DNA of 64,000 nt, taken from the NCBI GenBank assembly GCA_965248155.1, contig CBDFIO010000001.1, positions 1,816,350-1,880,349 on the forward strand, read 5' to 3'. Both the position numbers and the translations under genes were made by a program. This document shows positions 28,500-37,766 of the stretch, piece after piece. Position 1 is the stretch's first letter. The number at the start of each line of letters is the position of its first letter. This stretch comes from RFSX01 sp965248155. GTDB taxonomy: Bacteria; Bacteroidota; Bacteroidia; Chitinophagales; Saprospiraceae. The notes under the pieces were generated by a model, which was not told where the DNA came from, made no database searches, and worked only from the letters and a program-made list of their open reading frames with translations.

Positions 28500-29315
28500 T
28501 TATTGTTTCCACAATTTTAACATCCTCCAATTATCTTGAAGGTCTTTTTTGAACTCATATTTAAAAGGGCTGTCAATTACGATTTGCTTCAATTCCTGAT
28601 TGTACAGATCGCTGGTTTCGAAGTACAAGATTCCATTTGGCGAAAGCCATGATGATGCAAGATCTAAAACACGCCGATAAAACAAAAGGGGATCCTTCCC
28701 ACTCACAAATAAAGCATTTTCAGGCTCATGTCTAAGCACAGAATTATCCATCCTGCTTTCTTCGCTATAAAGGATGTAAGGAGGATTACAAACTATCAGA
28801 TCCAGTTCATGATCAAAACCTATTGTTTGTTCGTCTAAAATGTCAGAAAGAATAGTTTGGATTTCAATATTATGCTTAGAGGCATTCAGATTAAGTACCT
28901 CAATCGATGTTTCGCTATTGTCAATGGCATATCCTTTCGCATTTGTCAATTTCAGCAACAGGGAGATGACTATACATCCACTACCCGACCCTATGTCTAA
29001 TACTTTTATCTGATCAGAATTAGAAGTTCTGTCTTGTATAATCCAGTGCACAAGTTCTTCTGTCTCAGGTCTTGGAATTAATACGCGATTGTCCACATAG
29101 AATCGATGTCCATAAAAGAACGCATTATTACAAACATATTGAACAGGAACTCCAGATAACAATTTTGATATAGCAACATCCAATTCCTCAAAACTTATTG
29201 GCGAGACTGAATCAAAATAATAGGAAGTAATATTTGAGGCTTCTCTAAGATCAACAATTGGATGCAAAGCCTCCAGCATTTTTGTTTTTAATAGATGAAC
29301 ATCAAGACTTGACAT
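28500..29315 (-). CDS. prmC: Release-factor glutamine methyltransferase PrmC
   Basis: This ~271-residue SAM-dependent enzyme methylates the glutamine of the GGQ motif in peptide release factors. An N-terminal helical domain (about 1-90) precedes the Rossmann core with VLDIGSGSGCIVISLLLKL (SAM motif I) and the catalytic LIVCNPPYI. The ATG at 29315 (MSSLDVHLLK) is preferred over 29336, which adds a short hydrophobic stretch inside the upstream gene. It overlaps the sulfotransferase gene by 14 bases, so the two are probably co-translated. Confidence 0.94.
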   Translation of the reverse strand: MSSLDVHLLKTKMLEALHPIVDLREASNITSYYFDSVSPISFEELDVAISKLLSGVPVQYVCNNAFFYGHRFYVDNRVLIPRPETEELVHWIIQDRTSNSDQIKVLDIGSGSGCIVISLLLKLTNAKGYAIDNSETSIEVLNLNASKHNIEIQTILSDILDEQTIGFDHELDLIVCNPPYILYSEESRMDNSVLRHEPENALFVSGKDPLLFYRRVLDLASSWLSPNGILYFETSDLYNQELKQIVIDSPFKYEFKKDLQDNWRMLKLWKQ

Positions 29316-30282
29316 AAAGGGGATAATTAGAAGCATTAAAATAAGAGGCTTTCAAATTTCGAAGTAAGGCATCTTTTTTTAGGAGTAAAGAAAGATTAAT
29401 ACCTTGACTGGTATCACTTTCATAATCTGGCAATTGATACTTGAGATATGCTGCAATATTTAGTATAGAGCTATATTCAGACCTTAGCTTAGAGTTTAAT
29501 TGATCAAGAATGAAAAGTATTTCATTTTGAAGTTGCTTATCAATAGAATCGAATCTTCCTATGCTTGCTGAGCCGATGAGTCCTGTTTCTTTATAACGCC
29601 ATCCTTCCATGTAGTCATTACCATCAGAAGCTTCTTGTTGTTCAATCATATCCAATTCAAAAGGGATATTTAAAAAGGAACATAATTCTTTTACAGTGTT
29701 CTCTGGTTGGAGTACCAGATCTTCATATTTCACCAAATGGCTCTTTGGATTGTCTTCATACGTCAGGCCTTCAGCAGTATTTAAAAGGTAAACTGAACAA
29801 GCATTAAAAACAGACATTCCCCGGTTTATCAAAGAGGCGATGGTATCCAAAGGATGCCTTACAATGTGAATAGTTTTGCCATCTGGAAACGCACTTAGAA
29901 ATTCCATAAAGACAAAAACATTTGAGGGTGTCTTCTCGGCCCAAATGGTTTTAGTTGAATTTTTAAGTATGGGTTTATAAAACTGAACAATAAATTCATG
30001 AAATGAAGCATCAGATTCTTCAATTAATGGTTTTAAATCATCTTTTGAATATGGATAATCATCATCGAGAATAAATCCGTTAAAATGATGCCAGCCTGCA
30101 TTATGTAATCCAGCTATTGATCTACGAAATAATCGATGCTTGTTTGCGGTCCAATCCTTGTACAATGGCTTCTTAGTAAACAATGATGTTTCAGAGCCAC
30201 AAAAAACTGATGTATGTCTATTGAGTATGCGTCTGAGCAGTGAACTTCCTGTACTTGGACTTCCGCCAATTAGTATTGCCAT
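29302..30282 (-). CDS. PAPS-dependent sulfotransferase family protein
   Basis: This 326-residue protein has the 5'-phosphosulfate loop near the N-terminus (LIGGSPSTGSSLLRRILNRH) and the 3'-phosphate motif IHIVRHPLDTIASLINRG near residue 150, the hallmarks of Sulfotransfer_1/3 enzymes. It would transfer sulfate from PAPS to a hydroxyl or amine on a glycan, lipid or small molecule; the acceptor is unknown. It overlaps prmC downstream and is divergent from cdd. No PAPS-synthesis genes are in the window. Confidence 0.85.
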   Translation of the reverse strand: MAILIGGSPSTGSSLLRRILNRHTSVFCGSETSLFTKKPLYKDWTANKHRLFRRSIAGLHNAGWHHFNGFILDDDYPYSKDDLKPLIEESDASFHEFIVQFYKPILKNSTKTIWAEKTPSNVFVFMEFLSAFPDGKTIHIVRHPLDTIASLINRGMSVFNACSVYLLNTAEGLTYEDNPKSHLVKYEDLVLQPENTVKELCSFLNIPFELDMIEQQEASDGNDYMEGWRYKETGLIGSASIGRFDSIDKQLQNEILFILDQLNSKLRSEYSSILNIAAYLKYQLPDYESDTSQGINLSLLLKKDALLRNLKASYFNASNYPLYVKS

Positions 30283-30360
30283 AGTAATTTCCTAAAGGAA
30301 TATCAAAAGTGCTTATAATTTCGTTTTCTTTTATAGTAATATTTACTTTAAATTGTATAA

Positions 30361-30846
30361 ATGAAAAAAGAGAAGTACAACTTTGAATGCGAAGTCTTTG
30401 AATCATTGGACCTTCTTCCAAAAGAAATTCAGAATCTGCTAGCAGTAGCAGAAGACCAACTTAATTATTCTTATGCGCCTTATTCTAATTTTTTGGTAGG
30501 TGCGGCAGCATTAATAGATAATGGTGAGATATTTCCAGGTTGTAATCAAGAGAATGCCTCCTATCCCCTATGTATGTGCGCTGAGCGTGTTGCTTTGTAT
30601 AATGTCGGATCTGCGCATCAGGAATTTAATATAAATACCATAGCCATTACTGCTCATAATCCAAAGAAATCAATAAATGAACCATGTATGCCTTGTGGTG
30701 CATGTCGACAGGTTATTCAAGAATTCGAACAAAGACAAGGTACTGCCATCAACCTTTTTCTTACTGGTGACTCGGGGAAGATTATAAAAATTGAGGGTAT
30801 AAAGAACATCCTTCCATTGTCATTTTCAATGAACAACCTTCTGTAG
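30361..30846 (+). CDS. cdd: Cytidine deaminase
   Basis: This 161-residue homotetramer-type zinc cytidine deaminase has SYAPYSNFLVGAAALI at the substrate site, the zinc/catalytic motif MCAERVAL (His replaced by Cys as in the tetrameric class), and PCMPCGACRQVIQEF with the other two zinc cysteines. It converts cytidine and deoxycytidine to uridines in pyrimidine salvage. It is divergent from the sulfotransferase gene, with a 78-base gap, and intact. Confidence 0.94.
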   Translation: MKKEKYNFECEVFESLDLLPKEIQNLLAVAEDQLNYSYAPYSNFLVGAAALIDNGEIFPGCNQENASYPLCMCAERVALYNVGSAHQEFNINTIAITAHNPKKSINEPCMPCGACRQVIQEFEQRQGTAINLFLTGDSGKIIKIEGIKNILPLSFSMNNLL

Positions 30847-30925
30847 GATATTAATAAAGTTATTTACTTCCCCTTTTCATTTGGACTAAGTTCTAATGAA
30901 TAGATGTTTTCTACGACCCCAATGT

Positions 30926-30955
30926 AGATTTCTTCGCTTTGGTCGAAATGAAAAA
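30926..30955 (+). repeat. Short interspersed element, copy 1 (left of the GIY-YIG gene)
   Basis: The 30-base core begins AGATTTCT and ends GGTCGAAATGAAAAA. It matches the copy at 31515-31544 at 29 of 30 positions and shares both ends with an inverted copy at 31376-31426. It lies 70 bases upstream of the GIY-YIG gene. Confidence 0.8.
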
Positions 30956-31024
30956 AAAGATTTCAATATTTGGACTATTGTAAGTCAAAACATAATTCTA
31001 TTTTAGAACTACAACAACTCCATT

Positions 31025-31333
31025 ATGAAACATTACCGTTTCTATGTCTACATTCTTGCTAATCCAAGCAGATCGACTCTCTATGTTGGTGTTACAAATA
31101 GCCTTACTAGGAGACTTTCTGAACATCTGAACAACAAAGGGAAATTTAAACCTTTCGCAGGAAGATACTATTGCAATGAGTTGGTGTACTTTGAAACACA
31201 TCAATACATCAACAATGCAATAGCAAGAGAAAAACAAATAAAGAGATGGTCTAGAAAAAAGAAGGAGAAATTGATTAAAACAAGCAATCCATATCTTAAG
31301 AACTTGAATCTTCAATTCTTAAACTTGGAGTGA
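31025..31333 (+). CDS. GIY-YIG nuclease-domain protein
   Basis: This 102-residue single-domain protein has FYVYILANPSRSTLYVGVTNSL (GIY and YIG elements), the arginine motif LTRRLSEH, and a family-typical AREKQIKRWSRKKKEKLI tail containing the catalytic glutamate. It belongs to the small YhbQ/UPF0213-like group common in Bacteroidota. Cellular role is unknown. Copies of one short repeat lie on both sides of the gene (30926, 31376 inverted, 31515), reminiscent of how RAYT transposases sit among REP elements; that link is inference. Confidence 0.88.
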   Translation: MKHYRFYVYILANPSRSTLYVGVTNSLTRRLSEHLNNKGKFKPFAGRYYCNELVYFETHQYINNAIAREKQIKRWSRKKKEKLIKTSNPYLKNLNLQFLNLE

Positions 31334-31375
31334 GTCCAGAGAAAAGCGCTCTCATACATTCACTAATATATTTTC

Positions 31376-31426
31376 CATTTCGACCAAGTTAATGCAACAA
31401 AGTGAAATTAACGCATGGAGAAATCT
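31376..31426 (-). repeat. Short interspersed element, inverted copy with hairpin insert
   Basis: The plus strand begins CATTTCGACCA and ends AGAAATCT, the reverse complements of the two ends of the flanking copies. The centre differs and contains a GTTAAT/ATTAAC inverted repeat, so it could fold into a longer stem-loop. It begins 43 bases after the GIY-YIG stop. Confidence 0.65.
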
Positions 31427-31514
31427 TCATTGGATGAGCAGTGGTTTTTTTTAATTCTAAGTCATTGCGTGAAGAAGTTGTTTGCTAATATAATAATTGG
31501 TGCCTTCCCAATAG

Positions 31515-31544
31515 AGATTTCTCCGCTTTGGTCGAAATGAAAAA
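31515..31544 (+). repeat. Short interspersed element, copy 2 (right of the GIY-YIG gene)
   Basis: This 30-base direct repeat of the element at 30926-30955 differs at one position (CTCCGC instead of CTTCGC). The surrounding 31334-31607 region has no gene. Confidence 0.8.
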
Positions 31545-31607
31545 GGAAAGGTGGACCATTCTCACATCGTTATTATTGAATAGAGATGAAAGTTCACCAA
31601 TTATTGC

Positions 31608-34600
31608 CTAATCAATGAGAAATAGCTGAAGAGGGCCATTGTTTTCAACTAAAGCTATATGCTTCTTTTTATTGATACTAACTATTTGAAGGTCCTTAAT
31701 ATTTCCATCTGCAACAAATCCAGAATCTGGAGCATACTTAAATTCACCGGATCCATCCCCCAGCAAAATATATCCTTTTGAAGCATCATATCTTACAGTT
31801 TCTACTTCAGTATTATAGATAGATCCCGCAGCCACAATATCAATTATCCCATCTCTGTTAATATCTTCAAATTCAATATCCAAAGTTGGCCCCATCTGAG
31901 CTTCAATAGGTAAGGCCTTTCGAGTTAATTGACCGGAACCATCATTAATCATCAAGACAGACTCAAAATTTGTGGCCGTATAATGAATGGCATCCGATAA
32001 TTTTTCTTCTCCATATATAGCAGGCAAATCAGCATTTGCAAAACTTTTGAAGGTTGGAAATTTCTCCTTTATAAATGGCATCTGTTGCGAAGAACACTCC
32101 CTACCTCGGACAGGTAATAGTTGTCCTTCAGATTCTTTACTTAATACAATGTCTAGATTACCAGTGCCATCAAAATCATCACAGAATACATGGAATGGTT
32201 TGTCTTCTTGTGCGCCAAACTTATTATTCAGTCCCAAATTACCAAGAACATAATCTTCATCTCCATCTCCATCTACATCAAATGAATTCATAGCATACCA
32301 CCATCCCGTTCCACTGCCAAAACTTTCATCTGTTTTAGAAAATGAATCACCATCATTATTAAGAATGGTTAATGGCATCCATTCCCCCACCAAAAGAATA
32401 TCCAAATCCTGATCACCATCGTAATCTGAAAACAGGGCATCAGTAACCAATCCGATTTCTTTTAAACCTGGAGCAAGCGATTCTGTTACATCGACAAATC
32501 GGCCATTCTTATTTTCCAAAAGATAGGAACTCGCAGGCAGAGGATATTTGCCGGGAATAATTCTAGAGCAAACAAGTAAATCCAAATCGCCATCACTATC
32601 ATAATCTGCAGATTTGACTACAGAGCCACTACTCAAAAACTTTGGAAGGGCATTATTAGATTTCTTAAATATCCCTTTCCCATTATTCAAGTATAACCTG
32701 TCTTGAAGTACCTGTTCGTTTGCTTTGAATTCGTTTCCTCCACTGACGACATACAGATCCTGATCGCTGTCACCATCAGCATCGAAAAAATGCGCATTGA
32801 TATCCTCATATCTCTTCTCTCTTTCACACAAGGATATATTTATTCTTGTAAATGATGCGTCGGAATTTTGAAGATAGAAAGAAGGTGACATTCCCTTTGC
32901 ACCACCGATAAACAAATCATCCATACCATCACCATTGATATCTGAAGTAGCAATTGAAGGGCCCGTAGTTGACATTTTATGCGGTAAAAGTATCTCGTCA
33001 ATAAAGTCATCATAGTCATTCTCCACATGTTGATAATCTAGAATAGATTCTATGCCATTGACTTTACTGACATACCCTTTTTTAGAATTACTGTCAGCTT
33101 CTTGAAACCTTGCATCAGCATAATTTATTTTGATAGTTTTATTGGCACTTATGTCCCTTAATTCCTGAGATTTTCCATCGGGCCAAATTATTCTTAGCGT
33201 AGAAACTGTGCTTCCAGATCCTAAACCAAAAATGATATCCTGACCCATTGAGGATTGATAGCCTCGATTAAGATAATGCTCATAATATTGAGTAGAATTA
33301 GCAGAGCTTAGTTCCAGTTTTGTTGATATTCCAAGAGGATTAGACTTAGGACCTTCAAGTTTTACTTTAAGGAAATTTGTGTTGCTGTTATTTTTATAAA
33401 TAGAACAAAAATCTTCAAGGTTATTTACTACTAAGTCAAGATCTCCATCATTATCCAGATCTCCATATGCAGCACCATTCGAATTCAATTTATCTGTGAA
33501 ACCCCAATCTGTAGAAGCATTATTAAAACGAATATTTCCACTGTTTTTAAATGCGTAATTCGCAAGCTTCACAGATGGAACAAGATCGAAAACTTCATTT
33601 ATTGTCATCTGTCCCTGAGCTCCTCTTTCTCTAAGATTAATCTTATAATCATTATCAGTCATGTCCCGTTTAATGCCATTTGTGATAAACAGATCCTTCA
33701 AGCCATCGTTATCCAAGTCTGCAAATAGTGGAGCCCAACTCCAATCGGTTTTTGAAACACCAGCCAGGTGTGCTATTTCAGAAAATTGACCATCTCCCCT
33801 GTTCAGCTGAAGCATATTCGCCATATATTGATGGTGATAATTATTGTCCACCATAGTATTAAACTGATCTGAACTCATTGCTGCCATATTTTGCTTGGAA
33901 CGCTTATGGTCTTCAGATACCATATCAAGAACAATTAGATCTTCTTGGCCATCATTATTAAAATCTGCAACGTCAGATCCCATACTATAATAGGAGATGT
34001 GATCCATATAACTTAACACTTCATCAGTGAACCCTCCCTTCTGATTATTAATCCAGAGATGATCAGGTTCCGTGAAATCATTACATACATATATATCAGG
34101 CCAACCGTCATCATTGTAATCAGCAATCGATGCGCTTAGTCCCCAATTCTTATTTATTATTCCGGCGCTTGCAGAAACATCGGTAAACTTGCGGCCATCG
34201 TTTCTATAGAGTTTGTCAGAAAACTCGGGGACAATTGCTCTTTGTATTTGAGCACTCATTACACTGTTGTTGGAAAAGTCAGCTCTATGATTAACAAGGT
34301 ACATATCGAGGTCTCCATCTTTATCATAATCTAAAAAATATGATTGCGTCGAATAAGCGGGATCATTCAATCCAAAAATAGCCGATGCTTCAACAAATTT
34401 ATTTTCACCCTGATTAACAAATAATTTATTCTGCCTGTTTTCGCTGGATCTGGTAGAACCAGATTTACATACATAAATATCTAACCATCCATCATTATTA
34501 ATATCAACCATTGAAACACCTGTAGACCATCCTTTTGAATCTGAAGTTCCAGAGCTAGATGTGATATCTTCAAAGACCATTTTACCTTTATTGAGATATA

Positions 34601-34889
34601 ATTTATTTGACCCTTGATTTGAACTCAGATATATATCTAAAAGACCATCCTTATTAATATCCCCTAATGCTACCCCTCCTCCATTATATATATATACGTA
34701 GTTGATGAAATTAAATTCATTCGATTCCTGAACACTATTTCGAAATGACACTTTCGTATGTGCCGGAGGTAATAAGGAAAACAAAGGACCATCAAGGGCT
34801 TCAACAGATGAAGACTCGTCCTTAGAACAAGACAAGCACACGATGCACACGAGCAAGATGTAAGATAATTTTATAAGATTGCTACTCAT
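31608..34889 (-). CDS. FG-GAP/VCBS and ASPIC/UnbV repeat lipoprotein (CRTAC1-like)
   Basis: This 1093-residue lipoprotein (lipobox VCIVCLSCSKDES) is built mainly of FG-GAP/VCBS beta-propeller repeats with calcium-binding-like loops such as GDINKDGLLDIYLSS, DINNDGWLDIYVCKS, DYDKDGDLDMYLVN and DLDNDGLKDLFITNG. A central ASPIC/UnbV domain lies near residues 520-580 (FGLGSGSTVSTLRIIWPDGKSQEL). Proteins of this architecture are abundant next to SusCD loci in Bacteroidota and are thought to be surface-exposed binding proteins; ligand unknown. It lies on the same strand as the desaturase and the PUL but is separated from the desaturase by 128 bases. Confidence 0.88.
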   Translation of the reverse strand: MSSNLIKLSYILLVCIVCLSCSKDESSSVEALDGPLFSLLPPAHTKVSFRNSVQESNEFNFINYVYIYNGGGVALGDINKDGLLDIYLSSNQGSNKLYLNKGKMVFEDITSSSGTSDSKGWSTGVSMVDINNDGWLDIYVCKSGSTRSSENRQNKLFVNQGENKFVEASAIFGLNDPAYSTQSYFLDYDKDGDLDMYLVNHRADFSNNSVMSAQIQRAIVPEFSDKLYRNDGRKFTDVSASAGIINKNWGLSASIADYNDDGWPDIYVCNDFTEPDHLWINNQKGGFTDEVLSYMDHISYYSMGSDVADFNNDGQEDLIVLDMVSEDHKRSKQNMAAMSSDQFNTMVDNNYHHQYMANMLQLNRGDGQFSEIAHLAGVSKTDWSWAPLFADLDNDGLKDLFITNGIKRDMTDNDYKINLRERGAQGQMTINEVFDLVPSVKLANYAFKNSGNIRFNNASTDWGFTDKLNSNGAAYGDLDNDGDLDLVVNNLEDFCSIYKNNSNTNFLKVKLEGPKSNPLGISTKLELSSANSTQYYEHYLNRGYQSSMGQDIIFGLGSGSTVSTLRIIWPDGKSQELRDISANKTIKINYADARFQEADSNSKKGYVSKVNGIESILDYQHVENDYDDFIDEILLPHKMSTTGPSIATSDINGDGMDDLFIGGAKGMSPSFYLQNSDASFTRINISLCEREKRYEDINAHFFDADGDSDQDLYVVSGGNEFKANEQVLQDRLYLNNGKGIFKKSNNALPKFLSSGSVVKSADYDSDGDLDLLVCSRIIPGKYPLPASSYLLENKNGRFVDVTESLAPGLKEIGLVTDALFSDYDGDQDLDILLVGEWMPLTILNNDGDSFSKTDESFGSGTGWWYAMNSFDVDGDGDEDYVLGNLGLNNKFGAQEDKPFHVFCDDFDGTGNLDIVLSKESEGQLLPVRGRECSSQQMPFIKEKFPTFKSFANADLPAIYGEEKLSDAIHYTATNFESVLMINDGSGQLTRKALPIEAQMGPTLDIEFEDINRDGIIDIVAAGSIYNTEVETVRYDASKGYILLGDGSGEFKYAPDSGFVADGNIKDLQIVSINKKKHIALVENNGPLQLFLID

Positions 34890-35017
34890 AGTCTCTCCAA
34901 TTCCCAGGTTTATAAATGAAAGTTGAAAATAAGATAAGATTCATAAATTCCAGTCTTAAGCATATAGAAATATGAATAAGGAAAAATTAAAGTAATGGTA
35001 TAGAATCAGGGATATAC

Positions 35018-36058
35018 TTAGATCTCAATTAATCGAGTTCTTTCTTTCAGAAGTTGAATGACCTGTTCTTTAGATTCATATTTATTTCCAATATTGACAA
35101 AGTGCTTTGCTAATATATCATATCGCTTCAGCATAAGAAAGACCCATACCATGTGAAAATCAAGACCATCGTATACGATAGCTCGTTGATTAGCATATTC
35201 CATATGATTCGCTTCAAATTCAACCGGCATATCTGTCCAATGCATATTGGGTTGTAGGTGATGTCCGATATGATAACCATCATTGAAGCATTTACGATTG
35301 TAAGCACTGTTAATACAAGTGATGCTGTTTCTATAGTTATTTTCAGGAGAACTGGCATCGATAAAGGCATGTTGTCCCCAATTACCTGACATCATAGCAA
35401 AGCGAACTATCACAGCCGTTATTGCAAAAACAAAAATTGCTGCTTTTAAATGGACGAAAGAAAAAATGAATATGAGGAGGATAAAGCTAAATTCTCCACG
35501 AACGACCATATTAAATAGTTTTTTAAATTTCTTTTGTTTAAAATATACTGCTAACTCATATATTCCAAAAAACAGAAAGCCTACAGAATATTTTAAGAAA
35601 TCAATAAAGCTGTCACGCTGATACTTCATGGTAGAGCTTTTATCATCAGGTAGATTATTTTCTACATGATGCATTCCAATATGATGACTAAAGTATGTCT
35701 CAGGTGATTGCCCCATAAATGGGCCCAGGATTATAGGTATATAAAAGTTGAAAATCTTATATTCTGGTTTAAATAATCTTCTGTGGCTTGTGTTATGTAA
35801 CATCAATGTATAAGGACCCACAAAATAAATTACGGCAACAGCATAAAGGACGGCCACTAGCCACCACACCCAACCTGTAAAAAGAGAAGTAAAAAGCAAT
35901 ACACAAAACGGAATATTAATGAAGGTGATTTTTAAAGACAGATAGATAAAAGGAAGATCCCTTTCATCAATGATATAGTTCAAGATAAATTTGTCAAAAG
36001 AACTATACTTTTCTTTCTTCTTGAATACAGGATCTGTGATACTAGGTAAAGTTTTCAT
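35018..36058 (-). CDS. Membrane fatty-acid desaturase-like protein
   Basis: This 346-residue multi-pass membrane protein has the three histidine clusters of di-iron desaturases/hydroxylases: LMLHNTSHRRLF (HX3H), HHIGMHH (HX3HH) and YHIGHHLQP (HX2HH). Hydrophobic helices lie around residues 45-100 and 180-230. It probably introduces double bonds or hydroxyls into acyl chains of membrane lipids. A -7 box lies 15 bases upstream, so it has its own promoter. Regiospecificity cannot be read. Confidence 0.85.
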   Translation of the reverse strand: MKTLPSITDPVFKKKEKYSSFDKFILNYIIDERDLPFIYLSLKITFINIPFCVLLFTSLFTGWVWWLVAVLYAVAVIYFVGPYTLMLHNTSHRRLFKPEYKIFNFYIPIILGPFMGQSPETYFSHHIGMHHVENNLPDDKSSTMKYQRDSFIDFLKYSVGFLFFGIYELAVYFKQKKFKKLFNMVVRGEFSFILLIFIFSFVHLKAAIFVFAITAVIVRFAMMSGNWGQHAFIDASSPENNYRNSITCINSAYNRKCFNDGYHIGHHLQPNMHWTDMPVEFEANHMEYANQRAIVYDGLDFHMVWVFLMLKRYDILAKHFVNIGNKYESKEQVIQLLKERTRLIEI

Positions 36059-36072
36059 TGCTTTGTTCTATA

Positions 36073-36080
36073 CAAAAGTA
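36073..36080 (-). promoter_or_regulatory. -7 box TACTTTTG of the desaturase gene
   Basis: The plus strand reads CAAAAGTA, giving TACTTTTG on the minus strand, an exact TAnnTTTG match 15 bases before the desaturase ATG. The leader would be very short. Confidence 0.55.
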
Positions 36081-36205
36081 AAGGAACTAAACCGATTTAG
36101 TGCAAATAATCCTCTAATTCGTCTGATTTGTAAAATGATCTATATTAATTATTAATAATCGAGTTTAATTATGTAGACTACCTAAAGGTACGTGCTGACA
36201 TTATT

Positions 36206-37765
36206 TCAATATCCCTGATTCTGAATAAAAGTTCCTGCTGACAGGTCCATTTCTGTTTGAGGTATTGGTAAAAACCCTCTAGTGTCCTGTTTGAATACAA
36301 CATTAAACAAGATTTGATCTCCTTCATAATTAGCTCCTCTTATCCCTGATTCACTAAGCTCTTCTGAAGCATAAGAAATCCCTCTTCTAATAACATCAAA
36401 ATACCTGATTCCTTCCAAGGCCAATTCTCTTCTTCTTTCATCATATATGTTTTCGTAAGTCGCAGGAATACTTGGTAAACCAACTCTTAATCTTACTCTG
36501 TCTAAATACAACTGTGCATTTGGACTTCCAAGTTCAGCAGCCATTAATAAAACATCAGAAAACCTGATAACCCTATAATTACAAGTACGATTATGTTCGA
36601 ACTGACCGTCAGAGCCCCAATGTTCTGCGTCTGAAGTATATTTCCTCGAATAATAACCCGTATGCTGATATCCCTTTATCAATGACCCATCTAATTCTTC
36701 TTGCATAACTATTGTGCTACTACGTCGGGGATCGTCTTTTAAAATCTGAAACAAGTCTTCACTAACTGGGGCAAAACTCCAACCTCGATTCCAGTTAATT
36801 GAACCTGTAACCCGCGGCCCTTGCATCTGAGCTGCAAGATTTCCTTCTCCTCCCCTAAGGTATCCCCAGTCCCACCAAGCCGGGCTATCGCCATGTGATA
36901 TTTCAAATACTGATTCAACACTGAACTCAGCAGATAAATGAAAGATCTCATCATAATCAGTCATTAGATCATGACCACTGTTACTTATTAAGTCTTCCAA
37001 ATAATTCAAGGCTTGTCCTTGATCAATAAGTCTGTTTTCTGCTTGTAGGTCTCCACCGTAAACTCCATTATAAAAAAGAAATACTCTGGCGAGTAATCCT
37101 TCGGCGGCCCATTTAGAGACTCTGCCATTTTCATTAGTAGGAATAAGATTGGGTAAACCATTGATTGCATCGACAAGGTCTGAAGCAAGTTGATCATAAA
37201 CCTCTTTTGGTGAATTTTGTGATTGGCTGTATTCAGAAGGTCCTTTGATTGTAGCTGTCAGCAAGGGAACATTTTCAAAAAATTTAAGCAATTCGAAATT
37301 AAAATAGCCTCTTAAGAATTTGCATTCCGCCTTGATCCTATCTTTGAATTCATTACTGGCATCGATCCCGTCAATTTTTTCTAATAACAAGTTCGCTCTG
37401 TAAATTCCAACATAGTTTTTAAGCCACAGAGAATGCACTATATTATTTGTTGTTGGGATATTAAATGTATTAAACTCATCTTCATCCATACCATCATTAG
37501 CATCACCACCTCCTGCAAAGGCATCATCGGACAATATATCAGACATTGTACAAAAAGGTGACCATGAAGCACCCGGAGAGGATTGATATCCCAACACATC
37601 ATAGACAGCTACCAAGGCTTCCATAGCATCAGTTTCTGTCTGGTAAAAATTAGAAGATACCACCTGATCAAGTGGTTGTCTGTCCAAAAAATCATCAGAA
37701 CAACTTGTTAATACGATCCCGACTATTAATATATATTTTGTGAAAATTTTCATGCCTCTTTTCAT
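36206..37765 (-). CDS. susD: SusD/RagB-family nutrient-binding outer-membrane lipoprotein
   Basis: This ~519-residue protein starts at the ATG at 37765, one base after the SusC stop; the open frame to 37858 lies inside susC and is rejected. The signal ends with lipobox ILIVGIVLTSCSDDFLDRQP. The N-terminal SusD-like_3 signature (DFLDRQPLDQVVSSNFYQTE) and TPR-like helices follow. The RagB/SusD C-terminal domain ends with the typical YDERRRELALEGIRYFDVIRRG and RGFLPIPQTEMDLS motifs. It caps the SusC barrel and binds the glycan; the adjacent GH16 suggests a beta-glucan such as laminarin (inference). Confidence 0.93.
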   Translation of the reverse strand: MKRGMKIFTKYILIVGIVLTSCSDDFLDRQPLDQVVSSNFYQTETDAMEALVAVYDVLGYQSSPGASWSPFCTMSDILSDDAFAGGGDANDGMDEDEFNTFNIPTTNNIVHSLWLKNYVGIYRANLLLEKIDGIDASNEFKDRIKAECKFLRGYFNFELLKFFENVPLLTATIKGPSEYSQSQNSPKEVYDQLASDLVDAINGLPNLIPTNENGRVSKWAAEGLLARVFLFYNGVYGGDLQAENRLIDQGQALNYLEDLISNSGHDLMTDYDEIFHLSAEFSVESVFEISHGDSPAWWDWGYLRGGEGNLAAQMQGPRVTGSINWNRGWSFAPVSEDLFQILKDDPRRSSTIVMQEELDGSLIKGYQHTGYYSRKYTSDAEHWGSDGQFEHNRTCNYRVIRFSDVLLMAAELGSPNAQLYLDRVRLRVGLPSIPATYENIYDERRRELALEGIRYFDVIRRGISYASEELSESGIRGANYEGDQILFNVVFKQDTRGFLPIPQTEMDLSAGTFIQNQGY

Positions 37766-37766
37766 T

